A DNA stretch of 64,000 bases from contig NZ_JBHUER010000002.1 in assembly GCF_042681025.1 (NCBI RefSeq), positions 186,001 to 250,000 of the forward strand. The letters run 5' to 3'. Shown piece by piece: positions 1 to 8,976 of this stretch; the stretch's first letter is position 1, and every line of letters begins with the position of its first letter. Under the pieces are notes generated by a model, which ran no database searches, was not told the DNA's origin, and saw only the letters and a list, made by a program, of their open reading frames with translations. The position numbers were made by a program, and so were the translations under genes. This DNA comes from Methylopila henanensis (GTDB lineage Bacteria; Pseudomonadota; Alphaproteobacteria; Rhizobiales; Methylopilaceae).

Positions 1-778
1 CGAACGCCTCGCGCGCGAGGTCCTCGAGATGGAAGCGGGCGCCGTGATGCGCGGTCTCGTCGCGGGCGTGCCGGAGCTTGATCAGCACCTGCGCTTCCGG
101 ATGGCGGCGGGCGAGCGTGGTCAGCTCGCCGAGAATGTGGAGGCGCTGCATCCGCCGCGCCGGAATGATCGGCTGCTCGAAGAAGGTGACGAGCGGCGCG
201 CCCGCCGGCGCGGCGCGCGGCGCGGTCGGAAGGCCGAGCAGCCCCGTGACCAGCCCGTTGGTGTCGTCGACGCCGATCTCCGCGGCCGCGGCCCGGTAGA
301 GCGCGAGGTCGCGTTCGGTGTTGAAGCACAGCAGATCGGCCGGCGCGCGGCTCATGAACCCCGCGAGATGGTCCGCCAGCACGACGCCGGGCGAGGCGAT
401 GATGACGATCGGCCGCGACCGCTCGCGGCTGAAATCGGCGGAGGCCAGCGCCAGGAACAGCTCGCGCGCGCGTCCGCCGTCGACGACCGCGATCGCCACA
501 TGCGCGTCGCGGAACAGCCGGCTCGCCACGATCTGCTCGGTCGAGACGATCGGGATGCTTTCGCTGACGCCCCCCGCCCGCAACTGCCGCGGCGAGAGCT
601 GGCCGGAGGCCGTCGACACCGCCGCGATCCGGAGGCTGGCGCCTTCATCCTCGAACCGGCGCCCGATCGCCGCCGCCGTCTTCACGAAGGAATCGAAGGT
701 CCCGAGAGCGAGAATGCGCCGGCCGGCGAAGCGGCCCTGCGCGTGCTCCTGTCCTTGCGATTGCTGGGCTGACGTCAT
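1..778 (-). CDS. DUF6716-like putative glycosyltransferase (3' end cut by window)
   Basis: An open frame enters from position 778 on the minus strand and runs off the window, so about 259 N-terminal residues are visible. The start ATG overlaps the stop of the upstream gene by 4 bp. I read an LALGTFDSFVKT segment near residue 24, a DLLCFNTERDLALY segment near the middle and an FFEQPIIPARR segment near residue 205. From memory these resemble the DUF6716 family of putative GT-B-type glycosyltransferases that occur next to sialic-acid or capsule genes. No signal peptide or membrane segment is visible, so it is probably cytoplasmic. Acceptor and donor cannot be named. The family assignment is from motif recall and is moderate; that it is the last visible gene of a three-gene glycan operon is clear from spacing. 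Confidence 0.55.
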   Translation of the reverse strand, partial: MTSAQQSQGQEHAQGRFAGRRILALGTFDSFVKTAAAIGRRFEDEGASLRIAAVSTASGQLSPRQLRAGGVSESIPIVSTEQIVASRLFRDAHVAIAVVDGGRARELFLALASADFSRERSRPIVIIASPGVVLADHLAGFMSRAPADLLCFNTERDLALYRAAAAEIGVDDTNGLVTGLLGLPTAPRAAPAGAPLVTFFEQPIIPARRMQRLHILGELTTLARRHPEAQVLIKLRHARDETAHHGARFHLEDLAREAF

Positions 779-1884
779 CGGATGGCGAGGGACCTGTGGA
801 CCGGCGCGTCGTCCGGGTGGATGACGCGGAGGCGCTTTATGAACGCGTCATGCGCGCGAACAACGGCGAGGATGTGGTCCCGCTGCCGTTTCAGATAGCC
901 CTCCGGCAGCGCGAAACGGATGATGGGCAGCTTGGGATCGATAACCGACAGCGTGTCGGCCGCGGACGAGGCGACGACGGCGACCGCCGCCGGCTTCACC
1001 GGAGCGTCGAGATAGGCGAGCTCGACGGGCGTGATCGACGGCTCGAACCGCGCCCCCGCCGCACGCGCGAGCGCCTCGGCGGCCGATCGGTCCTCGCCGC
1101 GGTGCGGCCGGTACAGCACGGGGCCATGAAGCCCCATGCGCCGCAGGGCCGCAACGCCCTCGACGATCAGCCGTCGGTGGGTCTCGACGCAGGCGATGCC
1201 CGCCTCCACATGGTTCGCGCCGAGAAGCCAGACCTCGTCGCCGCTCCGGGCGGGAGCGTCCGTCCGCCAGCTTTCGAAGGCGTGCCGCTCGACCCGGTCG
1301 CCCGGGCGAAGCGTCGGCTCGATCAGAGCGCCATAGATCGTGAAAAAGGTGAGCCGCGGCGGATCGATCGGCCGATCGCCGCCGAACAGCGCGCGGGCGA
1401 GCCGCGTGCGCAGCCAGCGATCGGCGAAGCGCGACGGATCGGGCGTCGGTTCGCCCGCGCGGCAGCGCGCCGCCTGCGGAGTGATCGAACCGTCGTCCAG
1501 CAGCGTCAGCTCGTCATGGGCGATCCGGTCCACCAGTTCGCGCTGGGACCGATTGCGGTAGTCGCCGAAGGCGAGAGCCGCATATCCGTCGCCGGCGAGC
1601 GACGCGGCGAGCCGGCGAAGCCGGGCGCGGTGCAAGAGGTCGACCGCGTCGCGCAGAATCCGCGGCGCCTTGCGCGAGGACCGCGGCCGCCCCTCGCAGC
1701 GCCGGACCGAACGCCAGAGCGACGGGGCGCGCGCCATCAGGAGATCGATCGCGGCCCCCCCGCCCGCCCGGTCGCCGAGCAGCACGAGGTCGACGGCGCG
1801 CTCCGGGCGGCGGCGGCGCCACTCGACGGCGTTCAGATACTGCAGCGGCGAGGAGACGATCACGAGGTCGGCGGACGCAGGCAT
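775..1884 (-). CDS. polysialyltransferase / GT52-like glycosyltransferase
   Basis: A 369-residue protein without signal peptide. Landmarks: SSPLQYLNA at 11-19, LLDDGS around 128-133, LTFFTIY at 178-184, YRPHRGED at 258-265 and SSAADTL at 306-312. This layout (N-terminal S-S/N-P-x-Q, an acidic DDG, a PHR/PHP motif, then an SSA/SSL motif) is that of the bacterial alpha-2,8-polysialyltransferase and GT52 lipooligosaccharide sialyltransferase families, which use CMP-activated nonulosonic acids. The donor is inferred only; no neuABC-type gene lies inside the window. It sits between a GT4 enzyme upstream (59-bp gap) and the DUF6716-like gene downstream (4-bp overlap), so a role in building a capsule or LPS glycan is likely. 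An alternative is a generic GT-B enzyme using another sugar nucleotide. Confidence 0.55.
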   Translation of the reverse strand: MPASADLVIVSSPLQYLNAVEWRRRRPERAVDLVLLGDRAGGGAAIDLLMARAPSLWRSVRRCEGRPRSSRKAPRILRDAVDLLHRARLRRLAASLAGDGYAALAFGDYRNRSQRELVDRIAHDELTLLDDGSITPQAARCRAGEPTPDPSRFADRWLRTRLARALFGGDRPIDPPRLTFFTIYGALIEPTLRPGDRVERHAFESWRTDAPARSGDEVWLLGANHVEAGIACVETHRRLIVEGVAALRRMGLHGPVLYRPHRGEDRSAAEALARAAGARFEPSITPVELAYLDAPVKPAAVAVVASSAADTLSVIDPKLPIIRFALPEGYLKRQRDHILAVVRAHDAFIKRLRVIHPDDAPVHRSLAIR

Positions 1885-1943
1885 CAGCGCTCAATATCAC
1901 CCGACCGTGACGCCGTCTCGCGGCTCCTCATGGCTCAAACGCG

Positions 1944-3332
1944 CTAAAACGCCGTCTTTGCGCGCCCAGCGACCTCCCGCCACACGTCGGCGAGGCCCGC
2001 CGCCAGCGGTCCGGGAGCGTAGGATTCGGCCCTTTTCCTGCCCGCTTCGCCGAATCGCACGCGGGCTTCGGGGTCGTCGCCGAGCGCCAGAAGCGCGTCG
2101 ATGAAGGCGGCGCGGTCGCCAGCCGGCGCCAGCCGGCCGGTGACGCCGTCGACGACCGTCTCGGCGTGTCCGCCGACGGCGTAGGCGACCACCGGACGTC
2201 CGGCCGCGCCCGCCTCGACGGCGACGCGGCCGAACGGCTCCTCCCACAGAGTCGGCAGCGCGACCACATGGCTGCGGCCGAAAAGCCGGTCCCGCTCGAC
2301 GCCCTCGACCGGACCGAGCAGGCGCACACGGTCCGCGACGCCGAGCCGTTCGATCAGCGCCGCCAGCGCCGCACGGTCTGGCCCCTCGCCGGCGATCTCG
2401 AGCGTCGCGTCCGGCCGGCGCGCGAGCACCTCCGGCCAGGCCTCGATCAAACCCGCCTGCCCTTTGTTGGCGTTGAGCGACCCGACCACCGCGACGTTGA
2501 ACCCCTCCGGCGGGACGGCGACGACGGGCGCCGGCTCCACCGGCGTCAGCGCGAGCCGGCGCACACGTTCCGGCGCAGCCGCCGCCCGCACCAGCGCTTC
2601 GACATGCGCGCTCGTGACGAGAACGAGGTCCGCGCGCCGCAATCGCTCCTGCCGGAAGGCGAGCGCTCGCCGCGCGAAGGCGTCCGCCACGGCGGTCCCG
2701 CCTTCGCCGGCCACATCGAAGGTCTGGCGGAAGTTCGGCGTCGAGAACCGATGGTCGCGGACGACCGCGATCAGGGGCGGGCCGGCGTCGGTAAGCGCGC
2801 CGGCGGAGGCCAGAATGGCGCGGGCGTTGTCGGCGTGGACGAGATCGGGCTTCACATGCGCGACGATGCGCGCGATCGCCTGTTCGAGACCGCTCTCGGC
2901 GACCGTCCGATGGTCCATGGCGACGCCGCCCTCGGGACGCCCGAAGAAGCGCACGCCGAAGGCGCGCGCGCGTTCGACCGGGTCGGCGCGAAGGTCGTGG
3001 GCGACCTCGCGCAGGAACGTCGCCCATTTCAATCCGAACGGCCGGCGCTTCAGCGCGTCGACCTCGAACTGGCTGAGACGGTGCAGCGGCCACGCCGCGG
3101 GCGCCGGCAAGGCCAGGATCTCTACCCCGTCGACGCTGCGGCGCTCCGGAGCGGCCAGCGCCTTGTCGAAGGTCGCCACCAGCGCCAGCCCGCGCAGCGG
3201 CTCCTCCCGCAGCATCAGATGCAGGCTGCGCTCGGCGCCGCCCGCGGCGTCCGGCGGATAACGGTCCGAGACCACGAGGACGCGCCGCTCGGGCAGCCCT
3301 TCGAGCACGCGCCCGAGCGGATCAGCCGGCAT
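1944..3332 (-). CDS. glycosyltransferase family 4 protein
   Basis: A 462-residue GT-B retaining glycosyltransferase. The N-terminal domain opens with RRVLVVSDRYPPDAAGGAE, the usual GT4 acceptor-side start with a glycine-rich loop. The C-terminal Glycos_transf_1 domain begins near AVVGSLNANKGQAGLIEAW and carries the EEPFGRVAVEAGAAGRPVVA region, whose two glutamates form the E-x7-E motif that contacts the nucleotide sugar. Length fits the family. It is the first visible gene of the minus-strand glycan operon; the downstream gene starts 59 bp away. The family call is secure, the sugar and acceptor are unknown. Confidence 0.85.
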   Translation of the reverse strand: MPADPLGRVLEGLPERRVLVVSDRYPPDAAGGAERSLHLMLREEPLRGLALVATFDKALAAPERRSVDGVEILALPAPAAWPLHRLSQFEVDALKRRPFGLKWATFLREVAHDLRADPVERARAFGVRFFGRPEGGVAMDHRTVAESGLEQAIARIVAHVKPDLVHADNARAILASAGALTDAGPPLIAVVRDHRFSTPNFRQTFDVAGEGGTAVADAFARRALAFRQERLRRADLVLVTSAHVEALVRAAAAPERVRRLALTPVEPAPVVAVPPEGFNVAVVGSLNANKGQAGLIEAWPEVLARRPDATLEIAGEGPDRAALAALIERLGVADRVRLLGPVEGVERDRLFGRSHVVALPTLWEEPFGRVAVEAGAAGRPVVAYAVGGHAETVVDGVTGRLAPAGDRAAFIDALLALGDDPEARVRFGEAGRKRAESYAPGPLAAGLADVWREVAGRAKTAF

Positions 3333-3386
3333 GCGGAGGTCCCGGAACGGCGGCGGCGCGGCCGCGCGGCCGATCCGTCGTCCGCG

Positions 3387-5105
3387 TCATTCGGCGATGA
3401 CCTCGAACCGGTCCACGTCGACCATGCCGAGGTCGCTGATCTTGAGATGCGGGATCACGGTGAGCGGCAGGAACGCGACCTGCAGGAACGGCTCGTCCAG
3501 TCCGCAGCCAAGCGCCCTCGCCGCGGCCCGCAGCGCGAGCAGGCGTTCGCGCACCACCTCATGCGGATCGAGGCTCATCAGCCCGGCGACCGGCAGCGCG
3601 AGCTCCGCCCTCACCTCGCCGCCGCCCGCCACCACGAAGCCGCCGCCGAGCGCGATCACCCGGTTGACCGCCTGGGCCATGTCCTCAGCGTCGACCCCGA
3701 CCACGCAGAGGTTGTGGCTGTCATGGCCGACGGAGGATGCGATCGCGCCGCCCTTGAGCGTGAAGCCCTTCACGAATCCCCGGCCGATGGTGCGCGGTCC
3801 GCCGTGCCGGGCGACCACCGCGACGGACAGCGCGTCCTGCGCGGGATCGGAGCCCACCACGCCGTCGCGCGCCGCGAGGTCGAGCGTGAGGCGCTCGGTG
3901 ACGATCTTGCCCGGAATGACGCCGATGACCGGCCTCGGCCCGCCCCTGCCCGCGACCCGCAGGTCGTCGGCCGAGACAGGCGCGACCTTCACGCTGTCGA
4001 GACCGACGGGATCGGGCGCGGTCCGCGCGTCGAACAGCGCGTCGGTCACGAGGCGCCCGCCGGCGATGACATGCTCGACCCGGCAACCCTCGTAGTCCGA
4101 GAGCAGCACGAGATCGGCGCGCTTTCCCGGCGCGACGAGCCCGCGGTCGCGCAGCCCGAAGGCGTTGGCGCCGGACCAGCTCGCCGCGCGGTAGACATGC
4201 GCGGGCGGCGCCCCTTGCGCGATCGTCCAGCGGATCATGTGGTCGAGATGGCCTTCCGCCGCGATCTCGACCGGGTTGCGGTCGTCGGTACAGAGCGCGA
4301 CGAAGGCCGAGGTCTCCGGCGTGATCAGCGGCCAGAGCGCGCGCAGGTCCTTGGCGATCGAGCTCTCGCGGATCAGCACCGTCATGCCCTTGCGCAGCTT
4401 CTCGAGCCCCTCCTCGTAGCTGGTGGCCTCGTGGTCGGTGCGGATGCCGGCGGCGAGATAGCCGTTGAGGTCTCGGCCCCGCACCAGCGGCGCGTGGCCG
4501 TCGATATGGCCGTCCTGAAACGCCGCGAGCTTGGCGAGGCAGCCGGGATCGGCGTTCAGCACGCCGGGGAAGTTCATGAACTCGGCGAGGCCGAGCACGC
4601 CCTCGCGGCCGCGGAACGGCAGCAGGTCGTCCACCTCCAGTCGGGCGGCGGCCGTCTCCAGCGGCGAGGCCGGCACGCAGGAGGACAGGTTGACCCGGAT
4701 GTCCATCACCGCGGCGGCGGCGGCCCTGAGCGCGTAGTCGATCCCCGCCGCGCCCAGCACGTTGGCGATCTCGTGCGGGTCCCAGAGCGCGGTCGTCACG
4801 CCGTGCGGCAGCACGCAGCGGTCGAACTCGAGCGGCGTCAGCAGGGAGGATTCGATGTGGAGATGCGTGTCGATGAAGCCCGGCGCCACGGTCAGCCCGC
4901 GGCCGTCGATCGTCTCCGCGCCCTCGTACTCCCCGAAGGTTCCGACGATGACGTCGCCCGCGATCGCCACGTCGCTCTCGAACAGGGTCGCGGTGACGAC
5001 GTCGAGCACGCGAGCGCCCTTGATCACGAGGTCCGCCGGCTCCCTCCCCCGGCCTTGGGCGATGCGGCGGGCGAGCGTCTCGGGCGTGGCGTGGGACGGC
5101 GGCAT
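3387..5105 (-). CDS. ade: adenine deaminase
   Basis: A 572-residue amidohydrolase-superfamily enzyme that converts adenine to hypoxanthine and ammonia for purine salvage. The metal-binding HLH lies at 81-83, a DPHE motif at 109-112 and a GHDSHNLCVVG segment in the C-terminal domain; this N-terminal plus AdeC C-terminal domain layout and the length match the bacterial Ade/AdeC family rather than the eukaryote-type adenosine-deaminase-like adenine deaminases. It is cytoplasmic. It lies 54 bp upstream of the GT4 start and 77 bp from the binding-protein gene on the same strand, with no functional link evident to either side. Confidence 0.93.
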   Translation of the reverse strand: MPPSHATPETLARRIAQGRGREPADLVIKGARVLDVVTATLFESDVAIAGDVIVGTFGEYEGAETIDGRGLTVAPGFIDTHLHIESSLLTPLEFDRCVLPHGVTTALWDPHEIANVLGAAGIDYALRAAAAAVMDIRVNLSSCVPASPLETAAARLEVDDLLPFRGREGVLGLAEFMNFPGVLNADPGCLAKLAAFQDGHIDGHAPLVRGRDLNGYLAAGIRTDHEATSYEEGLEKLRKGMTVLIRESSIAKDLRALWPLITPETSAFVALCTDDRNPVEIAAEGHLDHMIRWTIAQGAPPAHVYRAASWSGANAFGLRDRGLVAPGKRADLVLLSDYEGCRVEHVIAGGRLVTDALFDARTAPDPVGLDSVKVAPVSADDLRVAGRGGPRPVIGVIPGKIVTERLTLDLAARDGVVGSDPAQDALSVAVVARHGGPRTIGRGFVKGFTLKGGAIASSVGHDSHNLCVVGVDAEDMAQAVNRVIALGGGFVVAGGGEVRAELALPVAGLMSLDPHEVVRERLLALRAAARALGCGLDEPFLQVAFLPLTVIPHLKISDLGMVDVDRFEVIAE

Positions 5106-5182
5106 GGCGGCTCCGATGGCGGACGCGGCGATCTTGACCCAAGCCGGGCGGCGGGCTCAAGCGCCTGGCGTTCCGTCCGCGC

Positions 5183-5962
5183 TCAGCCCCGCAGCGCCCG
5201 GCGGATCGCGTCGAGGCCGTCGGTCAGCGCCGCCGGCCCCGGCTGGAGAATCAGCGCCGACTTGATCTCGACGATGCGTCCGTCCCGCACGGCGGGAACG
5301 GCGTCCCAGCCGGGACGGGCCCGGATGCGGTCGGGCGAGACCTTCTTGCCGCACCACGAGGCGAGGATGACGTCAGGCGCGGCGGCGATTACGTCCTCGC
5401 ACGTCACGACGCGGTCCCGCGCCGCGGCGTTGCGGGCGCGCTCCGGGAACACGTCGTCGCCGCCCGCGACGCCGACGAGCTCCGACACCCAGCCGATGCC
5501 GCTGATCATGGGCTCGTCCCATTCCTCGAAATAGACCCGGGGCCGCGGCCGTCCCTCGTTCTCCGCCCGGATGTCGCGCAGCCGGGCCTCGTAGCCGGCC
5601 GCGAGCGCGTCCGCCTTCCCGAAGGCGCCGACGAGAGCGCCGACCGTGCGGATCATCGCGAGAACGCCGGCGAGATCGCGCTGGTTGAACGCGTGGGTCG
5701 CGACGCCCGCCCGCGCGAGATCGGCGACGATGTCGGCCTGCAGGTCCGAGAACGCCAGCACGAGATCGGGCTCGAGCGCGAGGATCTTCGGGATATCCGC
5801 CGAGGTGAAGGCGGCGACGCGGGGCTTCTCCCGGCGGACCTGGGGCGGACGCACGGCGTAGCCGGACACGCCCACGATGCGCCGGTCCTCGCCGAGGAGG
5901 TACAGCGTCTCGACCGTCTCCTCGGTGAGGCAGACGATGCGTTCGGGCGGAAAGCGGCGCAT
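5183..5962 (-). CDS. BtuF/FecB-like periplasmic-binding-protein-fold protein, no signal peptide
   Basis: A 259-residue protein of the Peripla_BP_2 fold used for cobalamin and Fe-siderophore capture. It begins MRRFPPERIVCLTEETVETLYLLGE, i.e. directly at the first strand of the mature fold, with later segments ILALEPDLVLAFSDLQA and AAPDVILASWCGKKV typical of the family (the SWCGKK form is frequent in cobalamin-binding-protein annotations). No hydrophobic signal sequence or lipobox precedes it, and only 22 bp separate its start from the stop of the upstream protease gene, leaving no room for one in frame. It may be a cytoplasmic or moonlighting relative rather than a transporter subunit, since no permease or ATPase is adjacent. 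Ligand unknown. Confidence 0.75.
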   Translation of the reverse strand: MRRFPPERIVCLTEETVETLYLLGEDRRIVGVSGYAVRPPQVRREKPRVAAFTSADIPKILALEPDLVLAFSDLQADIVADLARAGVATHAFNQRDLAGVLAMIRTVGALVGAFGKADALAAGYEARLRDIRAENEGRPRPRVYFEEWDEPMISGIGWVSELVGVAGGDDVFPERARNAAARDRVVTCEDVIAAAPDVILASWCGKKVSPDRIRARPGWDAVPAVRDGRIVEIKSALILQPGPAALTDGLDAIRRALRG

Positions 5963-5984
5963 CAGGCGCGGCGGCCGGCCCGCC

Positions 5985-7253
5985 TCATCGGCTGCGCGAC
6001 GCGGTCAGGGCGAGCGCCGCGGACCGGCCCGACGCGCACAGGTTGGGCGCCGCGAACGAGGTGGCGTCGTTGGCGGCGAGTTGGCCCGGCCCGCCGTCGC
6101 CGAGCGGATCGAAGGCGAGCCGGCCGCTCCTGTCGACGCGGAAGATCATGTCGGAGGGGTAGTGCATGTAGGCGCCCTGCTCCAGCGACCGGGCGAAATG
6201 GCCGGCGGAGCGAGGATAGCCGTAAGCCGTCAGCAGGTCTTCCGTCCGATAAACGCCGGGCTCGAGGAACCGCTGGACGAAGCTGCGCCGCATCCGCGGC
6301 GACATCTGCGCCGGCGCCCGCGTCAGCGCCTCGGGCAGGTTGAGCGCGACCTCCTCCGGCCGCCGGCCAGCGAAGCGGGCGATCACCGCCTTCTCGTCCG
6401 GCATTGCGACGCCCCGGAAGGCGACCTCCGCGGCGCGGTTCAGGCTGACGCCGCCCTCCGCCTCGGTCAGCACGAACTGTCCCGGCGCCCAGAGCGCCAC
6501 GAGGTCCGGCATGCTGGTGTAGGCGGCGCGCCGCCCCTCCGCGTCGAGCGCGCCGACGGAATAGACGCCCTCACCGAGGCCGAGCACGTTGACCAGCGTG
6601 TCGGGCGCGGTGTTGCCGGCCGCGACGAACACCGGCACGCGTTCGCGCTTCAGCGTCGCGAGCGCGTCCCGGACGATCCGGTAGGGGTTGTCCTCGGACT
6701 CGCCGGCGATGACGTCGAACACCTCCGCCTTGCGCGCGGCGATGTCGCGCGACGAGACGCGCCGGTCGGGCGGGAGGCGCCGGTTGACGTCCTCCAGATC
6801 GACCGGAAGCACGATGGAGCTGATGACGGCCGCCGGCCGCTCGATCCGGCCGCGCTCGATGTCGCCCGCCAGCCGCGCCAGATCGCGCGCCAGCGTGCGG
6901 GCGTTGAAGACCGGATCGATCTGGTAGGGCGTGACCTTCTCGTGCGACAGCCTGGCGATCGCCGCGACGATGTCGCCATGGCCGATCCGGGACGAGCCGG
7001 GGCGGTCGGGATCGACCAGATCGTCGTCGATGTTGGCGGGCCGATAGTAGCGGAACGTGTCCAGCACCACGAACGCGTCGGGCGACACGCAGGCGGCGCG
7101 GGTCACGCCCTCGACCTCCGTGCTCGCGAACTGCCGGACGTCGCCGCCGTAGCCCACAGGCCCGATCCCCGGCGACCCCGCCTGCATGAGCAGCAGCGCC
7201 GCGCCCGCAGCCGCGAACTTCAGGACCAAGCGCTGGACGCCGCCAATCTGCAT
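5985..7253 (-). CDS. divergent subtilisin-like (S8) serine protease, exported
   Basis: A 422-residue protein with an N-terminal hydrophobic segment (about residues 9-24) that can act as signal peptide or anchor. I see a subtilase triad in order: Asp65 in VVLDTF, His92 in IGHGD, oxyanion Asn214 in VAAGN, and Ser399 in a TSFAAP motif (canonical form GTS-x-A-x-P). The Asp-His spacing and the C-terminal placement of Ser fit S8, but the leading Gly of GTS is replaced by Ala (DATSFAAP) and the body contains insertions, so it is a distant member. Substrate unknown. It lies 22 bp upstream of the BtuF-like gene and may be co-transcribed. The 250 bp upstream contain no other gene and presumably hold the promoter. 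Confidence 0.7.
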   Translation of the reverse strand: MQIGGVQRLVLKFAAAGAALLLMQAGSPGIGPVGYGGDVRQFASTEVEGVTRAACVSPDAFVVLDTFRYYRPANIDDDLVDPDRPGSSRIGHGDIVAAIARLSHEKVTPYQIDPVFNARTLARDLARLAGDIERGRIERPAAVISSIVLPVDLEDVNRRLPPDRRVSSRDIAARKAEVFDVIAGESEDNPYRIVRDALATLKRERVPVFVAAGNTAPDTLVNVLGLGEGVYSVGALDAEGRRAAYTSMPDLVALWAPGQFVLTEAEGGVSLNRAAEVAFRGVAMPDEKAVIARFAGRRPEEVALNLPEALTRAPAQMSPRMRRSFVQRFLEPGVYRTEDLLTAYGYPRSAGHFARSLEQGAYMHYPSDMIFRVDRSGRLAFDPLGDGGPGQLAANDATSFAAPNLCASGRSAALALTASRSR

Positions 7254-7504
7254 GCCGGACCGCCGCTGACCTCCTGCGGCGCGAGGGCCGCGGTGACGAC
7301 AGGCGCGGACCCCCGGGATCCGCGACGCGCGCCGGCGGCCGATGGGTTCAGCCGTTCCGGCTTCAGGCTTCCTGACGCGCCGGGCGGAGGCTCCGCCGCG
7401 ACGGTCAAACGCAGAGTTTCACAGAGAACGCTTATGTTGCAAAGCAATATCGGATTGTGCGCCGCACATCGGGAGGGGTAAAGAGCAATTTCGTGTCTTC
7501 GAGG

Positions 7505-7795
7505 TCACTCGGTGCGGGCGATCTCGACGCCCTTGAGCTCGGGAAGCGCGTCCTCGGCCGCGGCTCGGCGCTCGACGGAGTCCACCTCCGCAGCCGGCGG
7601 TCCGGCGCGGCAAGCCTCCGCGAAAGCGGCGATGCGCTCTTCCGGGCCGGTCACGATGGCCTGGACCGAGCCGTCCCGGCGGTTGCGCACCAGCCCGCGA
7701 AGCCCGAGCGAGGTCGCCGTCGCCTGGGCCCAGACGCGGAAGCTCACGCCCTGGACGCGGCCCTTGATCACCAGTTCCGCCACCGGCTCGCTCAT
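7505..7795 (-). CDS. acyP: acylphosphatase
   Basis: A 96-residue protein matching the usual 90-100-residue acylphosphatase, which hydrolyses the carboxyl-phosphate bond of acyl phosphates. The signature GRVQGVSFRVWAQ holds the catalytic Arg of the anion-binding loop; the canonical VGFR is VSFR here. The second signature, LGLRGLVRNRRDGSVQ, holds the catalytic Asn (GLVRN). The start chosen is the ATG at 7795 giving MSEPVAELVIKG; it overlaps the stop of the upstream gene by 4 bp (ATGA), implying translational coupling. Cytoplasmic, housekeeping. Confidence 0.93.
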   Translation of the reverse strand: MSEPVAELVIKGRVQGVSFRVWAQATATSLGLRGLVRNRRDGSVQAIVTGPEERIAAFAEACRAGPPAAEVDSVERRAAAEDALPELKGVEIARTE

Positions 7796-8253
7796 CGAAA
7801 CCCTCCCTGCGCCGCGGGGCCGCCGCGGGCTCCTCGCGCAAACCGTCCGAGCTCGGCGAGATAGGGCTCCGGCAACCCCCATTCGAGAGCCGCCGGAATG
7901 ACCATCTCCGTCATGTAGCCGGAGACGGCCACGCCCGGCTCGACGAAGCGGGAGACGTAGACGATCGCCCGCCGCGGGCCGTCCGGCCCCCGCACGCGCA
8001 GCCTCTCCTTGCGGTAGAGCCCCATCGCGACGCGCTCGAACGCGTCGAGCGCCCAGAGGTCCCGCTCCGTCAGGCGCCACAGCACGCCGTGGGTCGTGGC
8101 GCCGGCCGCGCGCAGCACCGTCGCGTAACCGTCGCGCGAGATCGCGAAGCGCCAGCCCTCGAGCCGCGCCGGCCCCACCGGCTCCGCGCCCGGACAGCGC
8201 CGCGCCATCGAGCTGCGACGCATGTTTGCGCCATAGGCGAAATAGTGGAGCAT
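7792..8253 (-). CDS. gamma-glutamylcyclotransferase-like protein
   Basis: A 153-residue protein starting MLHYFAYGANMRRSSM, the YGxN-type opening of the GGCT/AIG2-like fold that forms 5-oxoproline from gamma-glutamyl amines or amino acids. The glutamate expected in the middle of the fold is probably in LDAFERVAMGLYRK (the family pattern D-x-x-E-g-x-x-Y). Upstream in-frame ATGs at 8283 and 8370 would add residues with no family resemblance and reach into the divergent GST gene, so I take 8253. Its last 4 bp overlap the acylphosphatase start. The divergent GST next door suggests a glutathione theme, but that is inference. Confidence 0.8.
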   Translation of the reverse strand: MLHYFAYGANMRRSSMARRCPGAEPVGPARLEGWRFAISRDGYATVLRAAGATTHGVLWRLTERDLWALDAFERVAMGLYRKERLRVRGPDGPRRAIVYVSRFVEPGVAVSGYMTEMVIPAALEWGLPEPYLAELGRFARGARGGPAAQGGFR

Positions 8254-8352
8254 GAGGCCGAGCTTAAAGGGACGCGCGGCCATGTCGAACGGCGGCGGCG
8301 CTCCCGCGCCCCACGGTCCGACGGCGAAACGCCGCACGCCAAGGTTCCGCCC

Positions 8353-8976
8353 ATGCTGACGGTCCATCACCTGACCTTCTCGCGATCGACGCGCGTGATC
8401 TGGCTGCTGGAGGAGCTCGGGCTCCCCTACCGGCTCGAACGCTACGAGCGCGACGCGAACTTCCGCGCGCCGGAGCGGCTAAAGACGATCCACCCGCTCG
8501 GCAAGGCCCCGGTGGTCGAGGACGGCGGGCTCATCATCGGCGAGTCCGCCGTCATCCTCCAGCACATCGACCGGACCTATGGCGGCGGCCGGTTCACGCC
8601 GCAGGACGCCTCGGGGCGGCTGCGGCACGAGGAATGGCTGCATTACGTCGAGGGCACCGCGGCCTTTCCCGTGATGATGGCCGCGGTCGGCGCGCGGAAC
8701 GGCGGCTTCACCGGCGGCATGGAGACCTTCGTCAAGGTGACGTTGGGCAAGAGCCTCGACCTGATCGAAGGCGCGGTCGGCGCGAGCCGCTTCGTCATGG
8801 GCGACGGGCTGACGCTGGCCGACATCCAGTTCGTCTACATCCTCGAGATGGCGAGCCACGCCGGCCTGCTGGCCGAGCGCCCGGCGATCGCGACCTATCT
8901 CGAACGGCTCAAGGCGGAGCCGGGATACGTCCGGGCGATCGAGGTCGGCGGCCCGATGGCGCCGCCGAAAAGATAA
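8353..8976 (+). CDS. glutathione S-transferase family protein
   Basis: A 207-residue two-domain GST. The thioredoxin-like N-terminal domain reads LTFSRSTRVIWLLEELGLPY, with a Ser at the usual catalytic position, then a cis-Pro segment HPLGKAPVVED and the glutathione-contacting GESAVIL. The all-helical C-terminal domain has the N-capping box region GDGLTLADIQ. It conjugates or reduces substrates with glutathione in the cytoplasm; substrate not inferable. It is divergent from the gamma-glutamylcyclotransferase-like gene with about 100 bp between starts, so they may share a control region. Confidence 0.9.
   Translation: MLTVHHLTFSRSTRVIWLLEELGLPYRLERYERDANFRAPERLKTIHPLGKAPVVEDGGLIIGESAVILQHIDRTYGGGRFTPQDASGRLRHEEWLHYVEGTAAFPVMMAAVGARNGGFTGGMETFVKVTLGKSLDLIEGAVGASRFVMGDGLTLADIQFVYILEMASHAGLLAERPAIATYLERLKAEPGYVRAIEVGGPMAPPKR

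Noticed and set aside
2166..5534. 1122-codon plus-strand frame opposite GT4 and ade
   Set aside because: Antisense shadow of two well-defined genes; no recognisable domain.
7254..7504. Possible cobalamin riboswitch upstream of the protease/BtuF-like pair
   Set aside because: I could not find the B12-box or the conserved paired helices; the region shows no clear structured RNA.
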